This document shows, piece by piece, positions 55,286 to 64,000 of a DNA stretch of 64,000 bases. The stretch lies in the NCBI RefSeq assembly GCF_001039355.2, contig NW_019775881.1:1-64000 (forward strand), given 5' to 3'. Position numbers and translations under genes: made by a program. Each line of letters opens with the position of its first letter. Within the stretch, counting starts at the first letter, position 1. The DNA comes from Lingula anatina (taxonomy: Eukaryota > Brachiopoda > Lingulata > Lingulida > Lingulidae). Below the pieces are notes generated by a model. The model was not told the DNA's origin, made no database searches, and worked only from the letters and a program-made list of their open reading frames with translations.

Positions 55286-56933
55286 AAAAACATGAACTGT
55301 GAAAGAATAAACACAATGCTAAATTTTCTTTACTTTAATAAAATATCACATGTAACTACATTGAGACGTTACTGAAGCCATTTACAAGGTAAACAGATCT
55401 CTAACCTGCATAATTCCCCCATTTCCCCTTCAACTGAAATTCATATATATTGCACTTACAGCAAAAATTTTCACAACTAGTGATAATAAAAAGCAAGCCC
55501 TAATATTGTTACATTTACAAAATATGCATCTTATCTATACACCTATAATGACTTATTAACCCAATAAAGCTTTACTGCCTTTCATGTTGACCATTTTTAA
55601 TTTACAAAGACAGAATAAAAATGGTAACTACAGAACTCTTAATATTTCAGGTAAATCATACTAGTAATAGAGGTAATTATAAGGACAAACTGCAATCACC
55701 CACTTCAACATGGCTCAGTAAAGTATATCTGAATTGTTTGATTGAATTTCACCATTATTTCTTGGCAGATTTGACCAGGACCCAGTTACATGAAAAACCC
55801 AGTTGAATGTAGGCCTTGTCTTTTAGATTGTACCTGTATGTTGTGGTTCACTTTGATCCATAAAGCTGCACTAGTTTACTTAAATAAGTAGCTTTGGCTC
55901 TAAAAAAAGTCCATTCTAAAAGATGATTTTTTACTTTCTGTAAGACCAGTTCTAGTTTAAGTGAACTTGCATCAATTTTATCTTTGATCAAAGTAGACTA
56001 AATCTTTCAGTCCTAACTTTTGGAATAACTCTCCACTTATATTCTTTTGTAAAACCACTCCAGCACCAGCTATGGATAGTCTGGCCACATTTCCAGACCA
56101 ATAACATCAAACAAAATCAACAAAGGTTTTTGTTTTGACCATAAGAAAAAAATGCCTCATATGCTAATGTGAATAGTCAGACAGTCCAGACCAAAGTGAT
56201 CCTCCACTGTCCAGTGAGAAACCCAGTGCAGTGACTAAGGTTCAGAGCAATAGGTGAAGTCAGATAGCCAAGGTTCAGTGAACATGCAAACATGACTGAC
56301 CACTATCAAAAAATATGTACCTGATAAAGCTAATAACCAGACAGTAAGTCTAGTGTTATACTCTTCATGTGGTATACCGCTAGCGTGCAGTTATCAACCA
56401 AAAATGTGAAGATATTTAAAATATACATAGAATTTTAAAGTTGGGACAAATATCCCATCCCATCCCTACACTGTTTTCTACAAAGAGCAGGTATCACTGC
56501 AGAATGAAATATCCATTTTCATCCAAATACGCCAGTCAGTATGCCAGAATCTTACATAATTCACACCTTGGACCAATTGAAGGTCAAATAAAATATTCCA
56601 CTATCTAGCAGAAAAATAAAACACTCAACATTAATACTGTTGATGGCAGATGCTTTGATAAAAAATCTTGGTGTTTTCAGCGATTATGCCTTTAAGGTAT
56701 ATATTTCAGCTTCACCTTACATAACACTACATACAAATTCACTGCCATCTCATTGTGATATCACATTTCAATAAGTGAAAGCATTTTTACAACTTATTCT
56801 GTGCACATGTTGTAAACATGAAATACCTTTCATGAAAAACCAGTTTCCGCTGTTCTTTCCTATCAATATGAACCTTTTTAATAACATTAACAACAGGCAA
56901 AAATCTGAAAAAATAAAAACCATAGAATATTTA

Positions 56934-57157
56934 CCCCCGCTAAGGTGGTTATGTTTTCACCCCCTGTTTGTCTGTCTGTCATCAACATAACTCAAAAAGT
57001 TATGGACCAATTTTGATGAAATTTTCAGGGTAGGTCAGAAGTGGGCCAAGGAAGTAATTATTAGTTTTTGGTGGTGATCCAGATCAATAATCAATCAATA
57101 ATATTCAATAATCGCTGCCTTGGTGGAGGTCTGCGCTCTCAGAGTGCTTTTCTAGTT
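56934..57157 (+). repeat. Dispersed non-coding repeat (widespread 'GGTCTGCGCTCTC' family)
   Basis: Contains GGTTATGTTTTCACCCC, TGTCTGTCTGTC, a block with ATAACTCAAAAAGTTATGG, GATGAAATTTTCAGGGTAGG and a closing GGAGGTCTGCGCTCTCAGAG. I recall near-identical short repeats from many animal genomes; they are probably non-autonomous elements. The name of the family is not certain. Confidence 0.7.
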
Positions 57158-60100
57158 TGTCATAAAATTACCACCCTTTCCTTTAAACTGATAGACTAGT
57201 TAAAGAGATTCACCAGCATGGCAATACCAAGAGAAACTGCTACATCATCTGCTTAATCAAAACTAATATTGGGTCTCACTTTGGATATCAGACACAAGAT
57301 TGCAGCGGTTACCACATATTATTACCATGATATAATACATTCCCTTTTAGATGTGTTAAGTGGTTCGAAGAGGGGGGGGGGGGACAATCAATTTTCATAA
57401 GAATTAACACCCAAAATTTGATGTTACTTTGCATAAACCTCACTAAGCAAATCAACTTGAAGTCAAAATAAATTTAGTGCCTATATAAAAAAGCTGTCAT
57501 TTAAATGCTTTGATGTTTCAGCAGCTTCAAATATAAAAGAGTATATTTGCACATCACTGTACACAAATTCTCCTTTTCCATAAACATCAGTAATTTAAAC
57601 AACAATATAATAGTAATAACAAAAAAAAAAACAAAACAGTACTTATAAAATATGTGATACTTTACAATTTTAATTTGTATATTTAACACATAGCAAAGAG
57701 CAAATCAGAGAAAGAAACCATTTTGTTCAAAAATAAAAACAAACCAGTTGTCAGGACAAATACACAGAACAAAAGAACTTGTGTACAACATTTTGATGAA
57801 ATTCAGGATTCTCTAAAATCTATATTTTCATGTACATTTACCTTTCTGTGATTGAAGGTTTGATGTGTTTGCAAAAAGAAAATTGTTTGAATTGGCACTG
57901 TTTATTCAAAGCGAATTCCTATTTGGCCATTTCTTATTAACTAATGTGTGATCATATTAGGACAATATAATTTTTCAAATACTCAATTATAATTTATTTG
58001 AATCCAGCTTAACACCCTATTTCAAAGTAGACAGCTATGTCTGAATATGCACATTATTACTATCAGCTGTCCATGAATACCCCAACACACGAGGAACATT
58101 GAGGTAGCATAATCATCCAATAACAACGGTTGTTCCCTATGTTATTGCATCAATACTCAACATATTCAACAGATTTAATATTTTTGTTTGTGGATGGTGA
58201 TATGAACTTTTGTATTAATATTGATACATGAATATATGTGGATGGCTTCTTTTTGTGAAGAAAACATGCACTTATATTAGAGCGTTGCAAGGAGCCCCAC
58301 CTCTGGTCTCCTGGATCTGATCATCAGGAGTATCACACAAACTGTTCTTACAACGGGCAGATCCAGAGATATTTAGATATTTAGAGTATTATCTTAATTC
58401 CAAATTATCTTTGTTGACCCATTCTCCATTCTTGACCGTCTTCTGACAGAAAAATTTGATGCCCATCAATGTAAACTTGAAAAATTCTGACCGTCTTCCG
58501 GAAAAACCCAGACCACAGACTCGTCCGCCCCTGCCTAAAACCTTGGCACAGTCAGCTGTATGCACTCAATTTGCTATACGAGTTCAGAAATATAAAACTT
58601 ATTTTGATTCTGTTCTTTTTGCTTTTAACTTTATTTGTACAGTGGCAGCTTAGAATGGTTTATTCTACACCTGCAGAATCAGTTTTAAGATCCATCTACA
58701 AATCAAGGAGTGGCCTGTGAAATCTAATGGGTAGAACAGATATACACACATAATATACACACATTCCAGACATCAAAGTGGGCCTTAGTTCAACATCTCC
58801 ACTTTTGAAGTATTATCTTAATTCTGAGAAAATATGTGTTTTTAAGTTGGCCTCTTACATATACACATCCTAAAAAAAACCATTTAAGTGCAGTGTACAG
58901 ATATTCAGTTAAAACATAAAACCATTAAAAATAAAAGCTGTCAATTTTCTAGTCTTACCAGAGTCATCAATTTATAACCGATGCACTTCACAATTCTAAC
59001 ATATAAAATAGGTGCATGATCAAATGTGAATAACCACTTCCCATATCTAAATAGGAAAAATAATTACACCACAAAAATGTTTAGCCTGTGAGAAGTCTTC
59101 ATGCTGAATTTGACTAATAAAAGATAAGCAGACAGCCACATCTAAGTCTACATTTTATGCAAAATATTTGCACAACATACAGAACTGAAAATATATCGCA
59201 TTAACAAATTTCTAATCATTACACTATCTATGGCACAAGAAAAGCTTGTTTATCTAGTCTTGGGTCCTAACAGCTTCATGACATATACATGTAGTGCTAC
59301 TTAAAACCACTGTCTTCATATAATAACTTCACAATTTATATTTCACCATGAGTGACTGCCTCTTATATTCATGGCGTGAGGTTAATTTGCTTTCTGTGTA
59401 TAATGATTTTCCTTCTGCATCATCTGTCTTTTAGAAATTCACCTTTGGTAGGAATTATGCACATAGTCTAGTCAAGCTTAGTTCATAATGCGGTAATTGC
59501 TTATTATCAAACAAAGTGGATGAATTATATTTTTCAAAAAGACAAGTTTTTTTTTGTTTTATATGTCACCTTCATTACCTGGTTCTAATGCTCCGAAAAA
59601 CAATGCAAGCTGGGTAATTTCTAGAGAGTATATTATTGTGAGGTATTAAAGGTAATAAAACTTGACAAAAAAAGTATTGGAGCAAGTCCTGTGTTTGTAG
59701 TTTGTGCGTAATTTCCATTAGGGTAATAGTCAGATGAATAGACATGGCAGACCTGGAATATACATTTATGCACAGAAAAGGTGACAGCATTAGCATGGAA
59801 CCACTACAGAGGCAGGTGACACATGAAAGAAAGCCATGACTCATTACTTGTATGAAAAATATTTTACATGTAACAGCAGAGATTGTACAGTCATGTTTTT
59901 TTTTTCTTAATAACATAAATCTACCGGCACAAGATACGTTGCCTTTTCATTCAATACACCACAAAAACATGATCCAAGTCATTTTGTTCTTTTTCCTTCA
60001 AATTCTGTTAAGGCATTGGTATAATTCCTCCTCATGTATATGTCTGGCTGTAGTGTAGAATTAAACTGGTCTTGAGCTCAATGAAGTTTATTCTGTGATT

Positions 60101-60212
60101 CACTTCATTCTTGCTGCATGCCCAAATTGAGACAGACCAGAATCGCAGAAGAGATTTTCTTCTATAGCTTTATTCGACTCTCAACGATATGAGAGATGCA
60201 GAACAGAAATCC

Positions 60213-61365
60213 CTATCCATTGGTATTCTGTGGTCTACTTATGCTACTGTTAGTTGTCATTGCTAATAACTCCCACCTGAAAGAAAGAACACTTTCTATA
60301 AAATAATGATTGTATAACAACCATAAATTCATTCCTCACGGTTTCACGATTAATGTTTCCATGTTAAATTTATTGGATGGTGAGTTGCATTTTTATATCT
60401 GTACAAAACCTTAGGGTGTACATGGGCCGAAGCTGTCCATTTTTTTCTGACATGCTTCCAAATATTTATATGTAAAGTTAAATAATATATAAAATAAACA
60501 ATAACCATCTTAGATGTTGATTTAATATAATCAACAATTTCTGTTAAACAGATAGTATTGAAATAAGTTTTCTCTCATCAAAAAATCTTCTTTAAATCAT
60601 TTGCATTAAAAACAGAAATAGACTTCACTTTTAAGTTTGAATTAAATTGTGGTTAGCTGCAGTTATTTTTTTTCTGCCATTAACGCCTTTATTGGTGCAT
60701 TACTATGATTTCATCACAGGATGCTAATCATTTAAACCAAGAGGCTTCAAAAAACCAATTTGAGGAGAAACGAGAAAGTTTTGCCATAAGGTTTTTTCTA
60801 TGGAAATGATTGATTTTTTAATATTCATAAAAAATTAATATTCTTAGAAATTTTCATCTTATCTGGTAATTTATACAACCATGTCTTTAATATGAACTAA
60901 CATTTATTGTAAAAAAATTTACAGTAAGTCCGAGTTCACTTTTTTTTAACAAACATTTCAAACTAACTGTTACCTGGAAAATGCCTTGCAGCATGAGACT
61001 CTATACTAATACAATTTCACACTGAGAGCATTGGTGGTTTTACCTTATATCCTCCGGCAGGCAGGAAGTATCTATCTGAGACTTTAGTGCTATCAAGGCA
61101 CACAGGGTTTTCAGGGAGGGCACTGAAAAAAATGTGCAATAAAAAATGGAGTTAATTACCAAACAAAATAAATCTTGGTGATTTTTACTGCTGAATCAAG
61201 AATTTAGTTTCTGAATTAAAACAACTTGTGAATGTGAATACATGAAGTGGTTAACAATTAAACATATTGGTTTGCTTACCAAAATCAAGGACATACAAGT
61301 CAGAATGGTCCATGAGCTCAAACTCTGTATTAACCATTTCTTCTTCATCAAACTCAGGGTTTGGA
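60213..61365 (-). CDS. KLHDC3: Kelch domain-containing protein 3, C-terminal exons
   Basis: Substrate receptor of a Cullin-2 RING ubiquitin ligase; the family recognises C-terminal degrons through a kelch propeller. Only the last three coding exons are in the window: 61365-61280, 61122-61044, 60276-60213 (TAG), phases consistent. They encode an acidic stretch (PEFDEEEMVNTEFELMDHSD), then LYVLDF and the VHL-type box: BC-box VPSLKTLCALIALK and Cul2-box LPEDIRWEL, matching the pattern hydrophobic-Pro-x-x-hydrophobic-x-x-x-hydrophobic. The end AMTTNSSISRP is very close to the vertebrate protein. The kelch repeats must lie above 64000; I found no exon between 61366 and the edge. Confidence 0.93.
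60361..60396 (+). repeat. 36-base repeat, copy 2
   Basis: Inside the last KLHDC3 intron (60277-61043). Inverted relative to the copy at 55250-55285, one mismatch. About 20 bases upstream, GTTTCAC-ATGTTT is also shared. Confidence 0.8.
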
Positions 61366-64000
61366 CTGCAATTGACAAACTGAGAATGTCAGAATCTTTC
61401 AGAAATCAAAGTGAGTCTTGCCTTAGTCTTGAGATTGAACAAATATTTAGGCAAATAATAACTATAATAAAATTACAATTATGGTCAACCAAAAATAAGC
61501 TTTAAAATTGTGGCTTCTTTAAATTTCTGGTTGTGAATTTGACCCATTTATCCCTCCCAACAATTTGTAAAAGTTTATCTAAATAACGTACATGTAGTTA
61601 AGTATGACACATTACTGCCGTGTATGCATTAGCTCAATAATTCAAATGAGAGTTGGCAAAAATGACTGAGCATTAGCAAAGAAAGAAAACAGGAAATATC
61701 TGTTCCAATATTATTTTTCAGCAAGTATGAAACAATAACCTTTGGTTTGTCTTTATGTTAAGCTATTTGATATATATGGTGGCATTTGGTCTGGTTTAGT
61801 GGCAATTTGACATGCCAACTCGCCTCAAATGTATCTTAATGATCTAAAGGCTAGAAATTCCAAGAGAACCTCTTAGCCCTGAAGTCTAAATTGTCTGTCA
61901 TATAACACACCAAATAAATATTGCCAATAAATGTCAACTTTATTCCTATATATTCTCCATGACTATCATTTATTAATGCAGACAGAAAAACATTTTTGAA
62001 TTCCACGTTCTCTTGGATGCACAACAGTGTTTTTAACCATTTAGTAGATGACATAAAATAACAGATACGGATGTTTCAGTGTTGCCTGTAGCTACATAAT
62101 GACGTTAATATCATCATACATAGTTACATTACTTAAATGTGGATCCCTAGGCAAAGGCTTATTACAATGCTGACACCCTGAATTTCAGACATAATTTGAA
62201 CTCCCACCACTATAGATAGTACCTCTGTCTTTCCTCTTATTTCTTTTACTGCAGAAAGTTTGAATCACTATACAATTTTCAATATATTTAATAATAAATA
62301 TGTTTTGATGAACATCAATTACTTGAACATGATTTTGAGTTGTTGGAACACTGTAGGAAGAAATGAATCAGTGGAAATTATGACTGTGGTTCTGAAAGCC
62401 CACTTAAGTTGGAAAAATGGTATTAAAAAAAAACAACTTATTTCTGCCTTTCCATATTAAATAAGAAAAAAAAATCATGTCTGATTACTAAGTCTTTTGT
62501 TTATCATTTATAAAATGCCAGCTGAGGGTCCACAGATGGGTAATTGATGAAATAAGTCTGGATCAGACTAGTGTTGTATAACTCAGGGTAGCTACATGCG
62601 TCTAGCAGCTAAATCATCTTGGAAGCTGACACATTCCATGTATGCCCAAAGATGGGGGTAAACAACAGCCACAAGAAAACAATTATAGTTATTTCTGTAT
62701 GAAAGATTGGTAGACAACAATAACAAGAACAACAAAAAAGACTCACTTTAAAGTTTAAAGACAAACCACTCTCAAATATATACTTTATGGCTTTCCCTAC
62801 AATTACTTTATTTTTCACACATTTGGAAAAAATTGATTTTTTAAATGTTTGACAAGTAGACTCAATTTTGTTTTCTATTACTGTGTTATTAGGCTATGTC
62901 TTTTCATTGACGTAATTCTAACAATTAACAAGGCAGAAAAGCTGTCAGCTGAACAGACAAATAAAAATGACAAAAGCCTTGCCATGAAAACAGATGACTG
63001 CCATTAATGAGAACTTGGAAGGGTACACAGAGTTGGGCAAAAATTGGAGGATAAAAGGAATTCTACTGGAAAAGACAATAGGGGCTAAAGAGGTTAATAA
63101 ATTGTCTTTTACACTGGTTCAGAAAAATATCAATGGGACGTAAATATAGTGGCTCCTATGGGTGATCCTACTCTGCTTGGTTTAATTTTTCTTAACAGGG
63201 AAGATTAATCAGTCTACAGACACTCCTGAGATACATGGTATTACAATATCTGCCCAATCCAGGTAAGAAGGCTCTAGTATTAATCGTGTGGTTTTCAGTA
63301 TAAAGATTAGTGTACCTCACAACTGTTAAAGGGATAACAACTGTTCGTATGATATCCATATTCCATAATAAACACATTATAAACAACTCATAGAAATTAA
63401 TAAATTCTATTTTACCTCCAAAACAGTGGTTAACGCAATTATTCTGGAATTTTTGCTTGCCATCACATCACGTGACCTCCATAGATGGCTACACTCTGTA
63501 ATAATCTCTTAGGAGAATATTACAAAAAACAAAATTTTTAGATGGACTAATGTTGGAATGGATTCATTAACCACTGGTAAGTATGGGAAAACTGTTCTTT
63601 ACTCCAAGAAAATCCATTTTTTGGCCAAAATGAACAACTGTTATCCCTTTAAGTACAGGTAGGACTGAATACAAACCAAAATGCACAAGGAGACTTTATC
63701 AACAAAACTGCTTACAAAATGTGTCAATCTAAGAATTCAAGAACTGCATGGAAAGGACCATATGTAATAATTGACAAGGAGGTTGTTTTTGTCCTGTTAG
63801 TTTGTGTGTTTGTTGGTTTGTCTGTTCGCAGCATGCAAAAGGTCTGGGAAGGATGTTCATAAAATTCCATGGTGTGTCAGAGGTAGTCCAAGGAAGAAAA
63901 GATTTGATGTTGAACATGGATATGGATAACCACTGAAACATGCTCTGTGTCAAAGCTACAAAAGCAATAATAAAATACGGCTTGACCTGTGGTATATGTC
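61366..64000 (-). other. KLHDC3 intron running to the window edge
   Basis: 2.6 kb without a recognisable kelch exon on the minus strand. The end carries a diverged copy of the dispersed repeat (63779-63907). Otherwise nothing identified. Confidence 0.6.
63779..63907 (+). repeat. Partial, diverged copy of the dispersed repeat at 56934
   Basis: Follows the same order: a TGTTTGT-rich segment, then AAAAGGTCTGGGAAGGA, GGTGTGTCAGAGGTAGTCC and AAGGAAGAAAAGATT. It lacks the closing GGTCTGCGCTCTC block. Confidence 0.6.

Larger units (their letters stand above)
53767..60212. other. Gene-poor stretch between NPAS4 and KLHDC3
   Basis: No protein exon recognised. Part of the upper end should be KLHDC3 3' untranslated region. 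It contains one copy of a 36-base inverted pair (55250-55285), a dispersed repeat (56934-57157) and a G run near 57371. Otherwise I see nothing. Confidence 0.55.

Overview
This window is animal nuclear DNA, AT-rich by eye, with short coding exons separated by GT-AG introns, many microsatellites and many short foldback transposons. I recognise five protein genes: an EML microtubule-binding WD-repeat protein, a creatine kinase, the tRNA m1A58 methyltransferase catalytic subunit TRMT61A, a bHLH-PAS factor of the NPAS4/Dysfusion family and KLHDC3. A creatine kinase rather than an arginine kinase, NPAS4/Dysfusion as one gene, and a shared 'Cys-Pro-Ser-Asn-Leu-Gly-Thr' active-site segment fit a marine invertebrate. 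I favour a deuterostome such as a hemichordate, echinoderm or lancelet, but this is inference.

Layout: (1) 1-9660, the 3' two thirds of an EML gene on +, whose 5' exons lie outside the window; one intron carries a tRNA-Pro-like gene on the opposite strand and another is a GC-AG intron. (2) 9660-19770, mostly gene-free, with one set of unrecognised exon-like segments near 11.4-12.0 kb and a small foldback element. (3) 19774-25640, creatine kinase on -, with five coding exons and a 3.1 kb leader intron holding two foldback elements. (4) 25509-25795, a compact divergent promoter shared with TRMT61A. (5) 25796-31525, TRMT61A on +; intron 1 has a foldback element and intron 2 carries two dead LINE reverse transcriptase copies in antisense. 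(6) 31526-35065, the convergent 3' flanks of TRMT61A and NPAS4, with a near-palindromic 14-mer repeated on the NPAS4 side. (7) 35066-53472, the NPAS4/Dysfusion gene on -, 11 coding exons reconstructed in consistent phase, with full cAMP-response elements in introns and near the start. (8) 53.6-60.2 kb, gene-poor, with foldback and dispersed repeats. (9) 60213-61365, the last three coding exons of KLHDC3 on -; its kelch exons lie beyond the window.

The genes do not form a pathway. Orientation is EML(+) toward CK(-), CK(-) divergent from TRMT61A(+), TRMT61A(+) toward NPAS4(-), and NPAS4(-) in tandem with KLHDC3(-). Exon boundaries were set by splice signals, reading phase and recalled family sequence; nothing was run through a program or a database.
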